NCBI GenBank assembly: GCA_015179025.1
Contig: WHUX01000015.1
Coordinates: 434,001 to 498,000 of the forward strand
Reading direction: 5' to 3'
DNA from: Terfezia claveryi
Lineage: Eukaryota; Ascomycota; Pezizomycetes; Pezizales; Pezizaceae
DNA length: 64,000 nt
Position numbers and translations under genes: made by a program. The notes under the pieces were generated by a model. That model did no database searches, was not told the origin of the DNA, and saw only the letters and a program-made list of their open reading frames with translations. The stretch's first letter is position 1. Each line of letters begins with the position of its first letter. Positions 1-10,700 of the stretch are shown here, piece after piece.

Positions 1-734
1 AGCTAAACTGGAGGATAAATTAATAAAAACGGTGACAGATCACTCATTACACCATTCTCCCCACCCCCGCCTTCCCTCACATCTCATATATCCTTTGGTA
101 CAGATACCGCTATTTAACTTTGGCTGAGGTAACTGTAATGATATGAGGCTAGGAGTGTTCGTAATCGTGGAGAAGATAAAATAGTTGTGCAAACGTTCAG
201 ATACAAAGTCAAAAGACTGGGAGTAAACCTGTCTATCTCTATCTGAGCTTTAACTTGAACAAGTTACGCCTTGGAAGTTGTCAACAAAGTAGCGGGGTAC
301 CTGAATAGGTCTACATAATTTACTAAACCTGGCTTGCTTTAACACAGAGCCGGGGAGATTTATGCAATATGCGACCACTGGTTTACCAATGGTTGCATTA
401 TAGCGGCACCACCATAAAACATGTTATGTTAACCTTAACTAGTTTATGCTTCATAAGTTTGGGAGCAATGGGCTCTTTGGAAGGTGAGTGAGACCTTGAA
501 GCATTAACCTAGTCTGCACATGATGCTGACGATTATATTATTCAACGGTAAGTCTTGTAGTTCAACACCTGCAAAAACTTATACAGAAGTAATATAGGAG
601 GGGTGATTTCCAGTAATTCTATGAACGAGGCCAACCAGCTACGGAGGAGCAGCTTACCAGTTTATATAAATAAGCTGAAAAGATATCGGAGAAAAAAATC
701 TCAGAGTCACACAACGAAGTAGCGATACAGCTCT
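1..734. other. Intergenic, nothing recognised
   Basis: AT-rich sequence at the left edge with no open frame of useful length on either strand and no homology that I recognise. It may hold the decayed upstream part of the ankyrin-like remnant that follows. Confidence 0.5.
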
Positions 735-850
735 GTGAGCTTATCAGCCAGCATCATGACGCATATGATGACACCAGTGATGACGAAACAACAATTACTG
801 AGTGCTCGTAGTCCAGTACTACTTCCAGCACCATTTCATATTTCAATGAT

Positions 851-1316
851 ATGGACGGTTGCCTCCATCATCATCCTTGTCCATACACTCGGTCCGGTCC
901 TGATTGCATCTATGGCGAGAGCTCAAGTTTTCCAAACCATATAAACGACTCTGGCGCAATTGGAGTTCTGGCAGAAGGCGACATAGGGCAATATTTAGTC
1001 TCGATCAGAGGCAATATTGTGACGGCAATATATTCAGTTTGGGTGCGGATCCCCGAGGCAGATGCAGATTTTCCATTACCGGTTTATGCAGCCTTGATGT
1101 CTGAGGACATTGTGTTTTGTGAATCATTGTTGTATCGAGGCCGCCGTTAACGGTGCTCACTTCAACGGACGCACGCTGCTGTCGCATTGTGCTGAACTTG
1201 GAGACGTCTCTGTCTGCGAGCTGTTGTTGAATTGGGGTGCGCAAGTTGACACGAGGGACTCCAGTGGAGGCACGCTACCACTGCCAGCTGCTGCTTTGGC
1301 TGGACGTGGTAGCTAG
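851..1316 (+). pseudogene. Ankyrin-repeat protein remnant, frameshifted
   Basis: Two overlapping plus frames (851-1150 and 1110-1316) together read as ankyrin repeats. The second holds the repeat-like string GRTLLSHCAELGDVSVCELL followed by LNWGAQVDTRD, matching the usual helix-turn-helix plus NxxGA hairpin pattern. The first frame ends in CESLLYRG, which would directly precede it, so the reading frame changes near position 1140. Nothing open continues after 1316, where TPL-like residues are out of register. I see no start codon in good context or splice signals that would rescue a gene. This is best read as a decayed fragment of an ankyrin-repeat gene, a family that is common and fast-evolving in filamentous fungi. 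A short real exon of a larger gene outside the window is the alternative. Confidence 0.4.
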
Positions 1317-1685
1317 GCATAGTACAAGGGGGGAATGGGCACTTCTTTGCCTTACACCTTCTATGTTTCACACCTTTGCTGAGCACCCGGTAGCTTTGGC
1401 GAAAGGGCTATATATGAGAAAGAGAGTACGAGGCTATGATTGGCTGTAGATGTAGAGAAGGAGCTTGTTATTTCAATTGCTGGGTATAGACGGAATGCTA
1501 TGGAGAAATTTCTCTAATTCTAATGAAAGAACGAGAGCTCTATTGGGATGCGTAAGGTCAGGGTAACCGAGCTCTCTAACAATTTGTACAGTGCCATCTA
1601 AACTCAGGCTGCAGAAAATAAGGATATACATATTAATTCCCATAACAATATGTCTGAACTCGACTTCCCCCCACCCCAACCACCC
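1317..1685. other. Intergenic, ALG8 3' side
   Basis: Short gap between the ankyrin remnant and the 3' end of ALG8 on the opposite strand. It presumably contains the ALG8 terminator; nothing else was seen. Confidence 0.4.
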
Positions 1686-3462
1686 CTACCCTACAAAATA
1701 CAAATAACTAAACCCCACCCAACTGCCCAACACCCCCACGGCACAATACGCACTCACCACCATCATTGGCACAAACTCCCACCTTCCGCCCCAGATCCAC
1801 CCATGCACACCACTTGCATACCCTACGACCCCCACCCCCAAGGCAATATATGCCCCGCTAAACCTATCCAACAACCACGCCCTTCTCCCACTCGCCGCCG
1901 GCGCCAATCTATCAAAAGTCGTCAAAAACACCAGCAGCCAAAGTGCCGTATAGACTACCTTCCCGGCCCACTCCTGTTCCGTAAACAATAATGGAAACAA
2001 AGACACATGTCCCGCGACAGCTAGTGGTCTGAAGGCCGTAAGGTACCTTCTATCTTTCAGCGCGAGAAAGGAGAACGGAAGGAGAATTAGCAGAATTGCT
2101 TTTTCATGGACGTGCCACCCGAAAAGGAAGGATGCGTATGCAGAGAGGGTTACTGCTGAGAGAAAGTTCGTTGGGGAAGGGGATGCAAAGAGAGGGAGGA
2201 GGGAGAGGAGTTGGAATGCCAGGGTGAGGAGGAAGGTGGTTCGTATGTGGATTGGGGGGAGGACGGCAAAGATGGTGTCCCCGACAAGACCACGGGTTGT
2301 GGAGTGTAGGGCCGTGGGATTGATGGGAAGGTTGAGTTTGGGTGCCACTATGCCCGTGTGGTGTTAGAAGGGTGTATTTTTTTGGGGGATGGAAGGGAAG
2401 ATACCGATGATCAACACTCTATCCAAAAAAGAGTACAATGCCCAGACATTAGGGGCCCAATACGCATGGCACAGGCCCCTACTAAACGGGAACAACCTCG
2501 CCAACAACTGGCCCCCCTGTCCCCAGTATACAAAAGGGCCAAACGCCACCCCAAACACCCCCAGCACACTCCCGCCCAGCTTTATCAGATTGCTCCATTT
2601 AATATCAAAAATAGTCTGTCCTAGACAGTACGCGCGAAGAAGGTAGACGAAGTATGCTGGAGCGAGGTAGAGGTAAATATGTTTAAAGCATAGTAACGCC
2701 GCGAACAAAATCCCCGAGAATAAGAGCTGGGTGGGGTGGTTCTTTGGGTCCCGTGCGAGTACGAGCGAGAGAAGGAGGATCCCGTAGAGGAAGCCATTGT
2801 ATTGGAAATGGATATGGTCGATGATGAGGAGGCCGGGTGAGAAGAGGATTGAGAGGGCAGCGGCGTAGGAGGAGCGTTTGGTCGTTTCAGGGGAGGTTTG
2901 TATATATCTACATTTATTTAGTGAGTGTCTTCCAAATACCGCGGGAAGGATTTTTTTTTGGGGGTAGTGCGGTTTTACTTGTGTAAGGCGTAAACCAACA
3001 GCAGCTCCGTAAAAATCACAGATAGCTTTTGGAAGTAAACCGCCCGGATGCTATCATATCCCAGATTCTCCACCTTGAGCATTTCTGGGTCAAAAAGCCC
3101 GGCGACCTGTGAAAGGGCCCATTCGAACGCTGCAAAGAACGGGGGGTAGTCAAGAGTCCATTCTGATGTTTTCTGCGATTGGGGTTGGTTAGAACTGTAT
3201 ACTATCGCGGGGAGGTGTGGGGAGGTTACTTCGTAATACCAGTCCTCCACAGGCAGAGAATGCGTTATAGCGAGCCAATTCCTGTGAACCTCAAAATCGG
3301 TGGACTTGCTAGGGGCCAGCCGTGCGTGTCAGCTACCAATCCAAATCTGCATTAAGGAATACGGTCGTGCAGAAAACAAGACAGCGGGACTCACTATGCT
3401 GGGAAGAGGAGGAGTTTGAATGCGGTTGCGGCGACAGCGCATTCGAAGAGAGAGGGATTCAT
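1686..3462 (-). CDS. ALG8: ALG8, dolichyl-P-Glc:Glc1Man9GlcNAc2-PP-dolichol alpha-1,3-glucosyltransferase
   Basis: ER membrane enzyme that adds the second glucose to the lipid-linked N-glycan precursor. Four exons on the minus strand: 3462-3395, 3308-2979, 2907-2405 and 2347-1686, giving 1,563 nt (520 aa), normal for the family. The start gives [20 protein letters not shown], a first membrane segment. Diagnostic ALG6/ALG8 motifs follow: [18 protein letters not shown], then [19 protein letters not shown], then [17 protein letters not shown]. The C-terminal part has [12 protein letters not shown] and several hydrophobic helices. The DFEVHRNW and DYPPFF blocks and WYYE spacing favour ALG8 over ALG6. 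Donors are GTGAGT, GTAAAA and GTATCT with TAG acceptors, all in phase. The gene lies 425 bp downstream of ESS1 on the same strand. No lesion was seen. Confidence 0.93.
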
Positions 3463-3887
3463 TGTGGCGGCGACCGCTCGCACATTGATACGGGGTACAG
3501 AAAAACGGGTACGGGGAAGCTCACAAGGTTACGTAGTCTCGATCTACGAGGGTCTGATCGAGACGAGGTTATGTTCTGTATGCACGGTCTTGGCACTACG
3601 CAACGCCGCAATAAAAGTTGTGCCGTACACGGAGGAGACGGAGGGGGAGATATCACTGCTCGAATAATTCTAGAAAATGCAAGTGGGGCAGACAGTTGTA
3701 TTGAAATATCAGGCTAATGTCTTTCTTCTCACAAGGTAATTGAACGGCGCAAAATAAATGTGCATTTCTCGGTATCCGCAATTGTTCTTTACCGTTCTTT
3801 CCATGCTCCAGAGCTCAGCCCAACCTGTAGATGAGATCCACCCATCAGTGGACCACCCCATGAGGGAGAAAGCAACAATGGGAGCGA
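3463..3887. other. Intergenic between ESS1 and ALG8
   Basis: A 425-bp tandem intergenic region that should hold the ESS1 3' end and the ALG8 promoter. The plus-strand frames here are antisense to ALG8 exon 1 or random. No TATA box was clear. Confidence 0.4.
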
Positions 3888-4573
3888 TTAATTGTACCTC
3901 TCAATCAAATGAAGACCAGAGGCAGTTTCCACCACATGGCTCATCTCGCCAACCTTCAACGCAAAGGCAGCATCCTCAAACTCCTTCTGCATATCACCCC
4001 TTCCGAAATACCCACTGTTGAGGTACACATGTTAGCACAACTTCAAGATGAGTAAGGGCCAGGGGGGTGTACAGATCGCCCCTCTTCCTAGCACTACTGC
4101 AATCCGATTCCTCCACCGCCAAATCCGCCAAAGTAACAGAGCCAGCAAGGATTTTCGCTTCATAGGCCAAGATGATGGACATTGCCTCCTCCTTCGTACG
4201 TGTAATCTCAGCCTGCCCACTCATTAGTCCAGCTCACTTCTCCAGCTTCAGCCGTTGGGGAAATGTTACGTACGGTCTTCCAGGAACTAGGCTTCCTTGA
4301 GCCCTTGTGCTTCACAAGCAGATGTGCACATCGAATCTTGTGGATAGCCGAAGCAGGGAAATTTCGATCTATGTATGCTTTGAGTTTTTCTTCGTCCGCG
4401 TCTTCCGGGGGCTCCCACTGAGAGACTTTGGTGGCGGTGTTGTAATAGTAGGGGAGAGACTTTGATTTGGAGAAGCGGACGACCCAGTTGGAAGGGAGGC
4501 CTGAGTCGGGGTTCTAGTCATCGGTGATATTGTCAGTGATGGGTATTAAACTTCTAGGAGGGGGACGTACCAT
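3888..4573 (-). CDS. ESS1: ESS1/PIN1 parvulin peptidyl-prolyl cis-trans isomerase
   Basis: Phospho-Ser/Thr-Pro-specific prolyl isomerase that acts on the RNA polymerase II C-terminal domain and cell-cycle proteins in the nucleus. Exons 4573-4571 (ATG only), 4513-4274, 4212-4073 and 4014-3888 sum to 510 nt (169 aa); yeast Ess1 is 170 aa. The N-terminus is a WW domain ([20 protein letters not shown] then [11 protein letters not shown]). The rotamase domain has [19 protein letters not shown] (basic phosphate-binding loop), the catalytic Cys in [32 protein letters not shown] and a final [10 protein letters not shown]. The first exon contributes only the initiator Met; the donor GTACGT follows directly. 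The gene is divergent from the neurochondrin-family gene, sharing a 315-bp intergenic region. Confidence 0.94.
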
Positions 4574-4888
4574 AGTGTTTTCTTCAAAGAGAATCTGGAG
4601 AAAGAACGGTGTGGTTTGTTCTTGGTGCTGTGTGTTGTAGCTGTGTCGCTCGTTTTCTATGCCCCAGTATGGCTGGTCTGCTGCTGCCTTGTTCAAATCA
4701 GAGGGCGGGAACAAACGGAAGGCTGGTTGGCTGCGGGGATGGAACATACGGTATTGTTCGGAGTATAATCTCCCAGTCGCCAACCCCCCGCCCCCCGATC
4801 AGAGAGAGATTGTCTCCAGTCTCCTTCAAACCCCACAGGCCGTACATATCACCGATATCCTCAATTCACAAACCCTGTTTGCTTCAAC
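4574..4888. promoter_or_regulatory. Shared divergent promoter, ESS1 / neurochondrin-family gene
   Basis: 315 bp separate two divergent start codons (4573 minus and 4889 plus), so both promoters and 5' leaders must lie here. It contains CT-rich stretches just upstream of 4889, common before fungal start codons. No single element can be assigned by eye. Confidence 0.45.
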
Positions 4889-7070
4889 ATGGACGTCGAC
4901 ACCCCCTTCGAAAGCGCTGCCTCTACCTCTCCCCCTGCCGAAGCCCCCATCACCCAATGCCTCACTCACCTGCAAACCCCCTCCGACACTTCCCGCTTCG
5001 TCGGCCTCGCCATTCTCTCCACCATCCTCAAAAACGAAAACATTGCAAATAACCGCACTATCCTACGCAAACTCTGGGAAGCTATGCCCTACAAATTCCT
5101 CGACCGGCTCCTCAAATCCCGTACGTCCCTACTTCCACCCTTCCGTATATCAAATCTAATTCGTCGAACCGCAGCTAATCTTCGTATACAACAGGGCAAT
5201 CGCTAAAGACGCCAGCGGACCAGGCGAAGGATATGGTGGAGTTGGCAGTCAATGTCATACATGCATTCGCTTTACTACTCCCCGTGGCAGCGGATAACCC
5301 GTCGCTGGTGAATCGGGCCCCAAGGCTTATTGCGGCTTTACATGAGAGGTTTGTGCCTTCCACGAGGCTGGCTGGAAGTGACACTGACGGACACAGCACA
5401 GCTCCGAACCAACCAGGATAGTCATCCTCGAGACCCTTTCTGTTTTTGCAACGACGGAAATGGGGGCTGAGACAATATTATCCTCCAATATAATTACATT
5501 ACTCGATTCCGCGCCTAGCTATGATCAGGGGATGCAGGTGCTACTATATACTCTCATCAATGGCAGCAAATCAGAAACCGGATTACCGCTGGCGATGAAG
5601 ATCCTCCCGGAGATACTACAGCACTGCAGCGAAGCCCTTCTGAAGAGTAACAGTGCCGAGGAACGCTCGTTTCGGCTCCGCCTCCTCTCCTTCTTTAGCG
5701 AGCTTCTTCCGCGCCTGCTATCACCCGTACGCCTACACCCTTCCTCTCGATCTTTCCATGCCCATCCTACTAACCCAGCATAGCCCCTCCCAACCTCCAC
5801 CGCCTGGGTCCAAAACATTTATACCTCCATCCGACGCACCATAACCACTACCCACTCCTCCTCCGAGCGCACGCACTGCACGATCATCTCCGCGACCCTC
5901 CTCCAAAGCTACCCCCCCTCACTCCTCTTCCATTCCCCCTCAATATCCGCCTGCACCCCAAAGCCATTCACCCCCTTCTTCATCCGCCTTCTGCTAATTG
6001 ACATCCGCTCTACAATCCCCTCCCTCATGGAACAACTCTCCTCCCCCACCTACCCCCAACTCTCCCACCGCCTCAGCTGCGACTTTGACATCCTCACCTC
6101 CTTCATAGGGTATCTAGTCCAGCTCGGCTCCCCCTTTGACGAAACCGAGCTCCACCCAGAAGCCCTCCTGAAATTTCGCTCAGAGATGGGTGAGGCACTA
6201 AGTCTCACTATCGAGTTCCTACGCGATAGATGGGACGCAAAATTTGCTGGGGCGAGTGGCTACGAAGTGGATACTTTCATGGACGATGATCGTGGCGAAG
6301 CAAAAGAACTCCCGCGAGGGGGAGACCCTCTGAATCTTGTGTGGGATGCAGCGGATATTGAAGGTGGGCTTGTTAGGGATCCAGTAGTGATGTCGGCGAT
6401 TAGAGTACTGTCTTTATGGTTACGCGAGGACGATTCTCTGAGGAAGGAAGTGGGGGGGCTGATGGATATGTTTTTGGGCTTGTGGAAACAAAGTCAAAAC
6501 TCCCTTGGGGGTGTGGATTATCGGCTCTGGCTTGTCTCTGCGTTGGAGGGGGCGTTGATGGAGAAGAATGGGCGGGAGATGTTTAGGAAAATGGGGGGGT
6601 GGGAATTGTTGTGGGGCGAGGTGAGGAGTGGATATCATTCCTCGGTGGCGGGGACGTGGCCGGAAATAGAGGTAGTGAAGTTGGCGATCGAGGAGGTGAG
6701 GGTGTTACAGGAGTGGGTGGGCGGAAGCGAGTATCTGTCTATTCCGAATGCAGAAACTAAGGTGCGGGAGGTGGTGAAAGTTGCGAGGATTACGAGGCCC
6801 CCACTTGTTGGAGGGGACGAGGTGGGGAGGGTTTGGCTAGGGTTGGATGTAGGTGTTGTTAGGCTAGCTGTGGGGTTGGTGAAGAAGTTGCCGAGGGAGA
6901 GTTGGGTGTTGAAGCAGGGGTTAAAGGAGAGGATAGGGAGGTTGACGAGGGAGTTGGGGGAGATGGTTCAGGAAAGGGGAATGGGGGTGAAAGGAAGTGG
7001 AGATGTTGGGGAGCAGGAGGAGGTGGTGGTTGTCTTGGCGGAAGTGATGGAAGAATTGGGATTGATTTGA
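4889..7070 (+). CDS. Neurochondrin-family (DUF1941-like) armadillo-type protein
   Basis: Four exons 4889-5120, 5195-5348, 5417-5726 and 5784-7070 total 1,983 nt (660 aa). The N-terminus ITQCLTHLQTPSDTSRFVGL then AILSTILKNENIANN matches the start of neurochondrin, where a helical repeat follows a stretch counting cases over threshold. Later segments LAVNVIHAFALLLP, VILETLSVFATTEMGAETIL and GMQVLLYTLI are amphipathic helices of an ARM/HEAT-like solenoid, with no catalytic motif. Animal neurochondrin is a cytosolic adaptor; fungal members have no firm function known to me. The last exon becomes very G-rich with repeated Glu/Val/Gly codons. It is convergent with MDN1. The family call rests on remembered pattern, not a search. 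Confidence 0.72.
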
Positions 7071-7762
7071 AATTTATGAATACGGTAATGGTAGTGGGAA
7101 TTGGGATGGTTAGAGGAGGATGTGTATGGTGCGTGTACTGTAATGTATATGTTCTGGGCCGCTCGCGGGCAATTAATATAATTCCTTTTTGGTAAATATA
7201 AATCAAACAAAACATTCTGGGTATGCCGCCCGCGAGCGGCCCAGAACATATATTATATGGACTAGCTTGTGAGTAGGAATGCTTATTGTGGTTCGGAATA
7301 ATTTTATATCCTGCAGATATTATATATACGGATGGAGAGGGAGTGAAAAACAATATTGTGCATGGGAAAATATTTCTCACATCATTGGTACGGGTTTGGC
7401 AACTTACTGTAGATAGTAAGTCGCAGGCGAATTTCTCCGGAAATTAGAAAAATACCCATAAGTTCGCAATGATAAAGATCACTTCTGCCGTATGACAATT
7501 AAATTCTACATAGCGTAAATGCAACTATTCACCACTGTGTGCAACTACCAGCTTCACTTTCAACAAAACTGCTAGAAAACTATCGATATGAAAATATGTA
7601 TAGTAGACTCATAGGCAAACAAGCATCACAAAAAGCAAATAATCCGCCACAAACCTTTGAACTTGTGAGTACTCAAGATCATACGAAAAACAATCTCCCA
7701 CTCCACCAAAAAAAAAAAAAAAAAAAAAGAAAAATTCCCCTTTCCCCATCGTCTCTCTTACC
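7071..7762. other. Convergent intergenic region with hairpin element and poly-A run
   Basis: This 692-bp region separates the 3' ends of the neurochondrin-family gene and MDN1. It contains the 107-bp hairpin at 7146-7252 (listed separately) and an A-run of about 20 near 7709-7728, which is a T-run on the MDN1 strand just past its stop. No gene was seen. Confidence 0.6.
7146..7252. repeat. 107-bp perfect-arm inverted repeat (hairpin / mini-MITE)
   Basis: Positions 7146-7170 and 7228-7252 are perfect reverse complements over 25 bp, with a 57-bp AT-rich spacer. The arms are GC-rich (core GGGCCGCTCGCGGGC) in an AT-rich surround and the outer ends are TATA. The structure fits a tiny inverted-repeat transposable element or a strong transcript hairpin between two convergent 3' ends. 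Confidence 0.75.
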
Positions 7763-10700
7763 CTACGCCCCTGTCTCTACCACTTCCTGCAACCACTGCC
7801 TTAACGCCCCCGCAAGCACCCCTGGCAACTGTCTAACATCCTGCACCACCAAATAATATGCAAACGGAAACGTATCCAAGTACCTCTCCATAACTGGCCT
7901 ATCCCCTTCAAACCTAACCTTTTTCATATCCAGGATACTCCCCTCCCTTAGCGCGTCCACAACCACAAATACCACCATGACTTTCTGCTCCATCGCCTTC
8001 CTGACAAGTCGTTGTAGTAGGTCATGACCTTCGCAGACACCGTCCGAGACGATAAGTTGTAATTGCCACATCTCACCCCCGGACGTCGAGGGAGCAGATA
8101 ACCGGGCAGAGTTGAATAGGGCTAGGGAAGTCTCCAACAAAGCGCGGACATTGGTTTTTTGTTGTTTGAAGTTGAACGACTCCATCACCCTCACCCCACT
8201 TTCCGCCGTAAACGGTTTATCAAAAGGATGCACGACCTCCGTCTCTTCTCCAAACCTCACAATTCCAATCTGCCCCACCTCCAACATTCCCATTGCCTTC
8301 GCAACCAGCGTCACCGTCTCAAACGCCAACTCCACACATCCCTCCGCCTCCGCCATCGATTTTGAGTCATCTAGCGCAATCATAACCTGATACTGCCTCT
8401 TACTCGGCTTTGTTCTCCTCATCCAAATCTTATCCTTCTTGTACTGGGACGCGATATAGGGAATGATTCGCTTCATATTCAGCCGTTTCCCAGTGCGAAA
8501 GTCGCCGCGCATTTTTGTCGCAAGAGTCGGCTCTAGAATTAGGCGGAGTTGCTCGGTGAGGCCTTGTGAGAGGGTTCGTGTGGAGTTTTCGTATTTTTGC
8601 CAGAGGGCGCGGGCTTCATTGTGTGAGCGGGTGCCGCTGGTGGGGCGGAGCGGGGAGGATTGTAAGGCATGGAGTTCCTCAGGAGTTAGGTCTTCGAATC
8701 CACCATCATCAAGGGCCATGCGGCCTGTGTCGAGTGGTTGTTGGTGGGAAGTGTCGCGAGAGCCAATCATGGCGCCGGAGTAGCCGGTTTTAATGTCATT
8801 GCCACTTCGTTCAAGAGCATTCTCATCACCGATTTTGACCATATTATTGTCCTTGTCTTCTACGGAGGGCTGGTTAGAGTCTTCCATTGTCTCATCCTCC
8901 TCGAAATTTTGTGGGAGTGGGTCAATCGCCATGGAGTCGTCCACGGAGTGAGCTTGATCTTGGGTTGCGGAGCCCATGGCCTGCGTGTCTGCTGCGGCGT
9001 CTTCGTCTAAGAGGTGCTCGAATTCTGCATTATCCAGATCCTGTATAAGATAATATATCAGTTTAGAGTAATGGAGTAAGTTTAGGGTAATGCCCAAAGC
9101 TATAAACGTACCATCTCATTTGCATGCTCCCGCTCCTTTTCCTTCTCTGCATCCAAAATTTCTTTCTGTTGTCTATGCCACTTTTCCAGAATATCCCCGA
9201 CCTTCCTAAACGAGCTCTTTTCCACACTCTGTTGCTCATGCTGCTCTTGGTCCTTCAGCCTAGATTGGTCTGGCTGAGCAGCTTGTTGCCCTACCGCCTG
9301 CCCATCAGATTGATGCTCGCTCTTGCCTTGGCCTTGGTTCCCTTGTTCCTCACGCTGTTCACCAGTATCTTGGTGGGTAGAGGTGGCTTCGTTGCCTTGC
9401 TGTTTCTCCGAACCGCCTTCAATGCCTTGGACTTCACTGGGAGCGGTTTCCTCGGCGGGTCTGGCCTCTTCGGATTTATTCTGGAGGAGGTTGTCTTCAG
9501 TGGGCTCAGATTCTTCTTCCCCTTGGGTCCCTTCGTAGATTTGCTCGCTCTCCTCCTCCTTCTTGCCCTCCTTCTCTTCACCAATAGGTATCTCGTCAGC
9601 TTGTTTATTTTCATTACCTTTCTCCTCCATTTGCGCTTCAGGGAACTCTTCTGGTTTCTTCTTATCGCCCTCATCCTCCTCCGTATTTTTCTCCGCATCC
9701 TCTACATCCGACAAATCATCTATATCCAATCCAACCTGATCCTCTTCCCTCTTCTCCTCATCTTGGTCAAGATTCATATCCTCTGGTAAGTCCAATGCAT
9801 CCACCTCGGGAATATGCTGATCCGCCGTACCCATATCATCCTTCTTCACTTCATCATGTTCATCTGCCGGTGCTTCTTCCTCTTCCTCCCCTTCCTCTCC
9901 TCCATTTCCTTCCTTACATTCCTCCTGTTCCTTCCCCTCCCCGCCATGCTCTTTCCTTGCTTCCATGTCGTTCTGTGGTTTATTTCCCTTTGTATCACCC
10001 TCCTGCTCTCTTGAATCTTCGCTTCCCTTTTCATCCCAAAGCTTTTCATCAACAGCAGTAGGGTCAAGTTCATCAACCTCCCCAGTTTCCTCGTCCATCT
10101 CATTTTCCTCGTCCTTTTTCTCCTCGCCTCCGTTATCGTCATCTTCGTTTTCTTTCTCCTGCATATCCCCCATCTGTCCCTCCATGTCATCGTCAATGTC
10201 AACAGCGTCTTCTTCATTTTCAATGTCCTTATCGCCTGCTTCTTCATTCTTCTCCTGTGCAACCTCGCTGAGATCTTCATCCGCGCCAACGTCCTTGCTG
10301 ATATCTTCTATCCCTCGCCTTCACCCAGCCCAGTTCCTGATTCAACCCTGCCAGAATCACCTTTCTCCTCGGACTTTTCTTGCGGTGTACAGAACCCTTT
10401 GGATCCAATGGTTGCAGCAGCATTACCCAGAATGTACGTCATCTTGCATGTCCCTTGGTGGAGGGAAGCAAGCCGAGATATCACCTCATGACAAGTAACC
10501 TGGTATTGCTCAATGATAGGAGAGTAAGCCGCAAACATAGCCCGAGCTACCTGTGAAGTTTTCTCTGTGTAAGGACGGAGGGAGGCGAGAAGAGACATGC
10601 TCCCCTGCATCCTGCGAGTAATATCTCTGATGTGAAGAGCCTTGACAGAGGAGATGGCCGTGGTTTGGTACTTGAGGAACCAGCCCTGCTCGTCTTCTGC

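Noticed and set aside
1650..1991. 113-codon Pro/His-rich plus frame
   Set aside because: Antisense to the last ALG8 exon.
3322..3717. 131-codon plus frame
   Set aside because: Antisense to ALG8 exon 1 and its promoter.
9124..9789. 221-codon hydrophobic plus frame with apparent membrane helices
   Set aside because: It is antisense to the Asp/Glu-rich region of MDN1; GA-rich codons read backwards give Leu/Phe/Ser and mimic membrane segments.
10305..10320. Programmed frameshift in MDN1
   Set aside because: The local bases are not a slippery heptamer and no family precedent is known to me; a missing G in a G-run is simpler.
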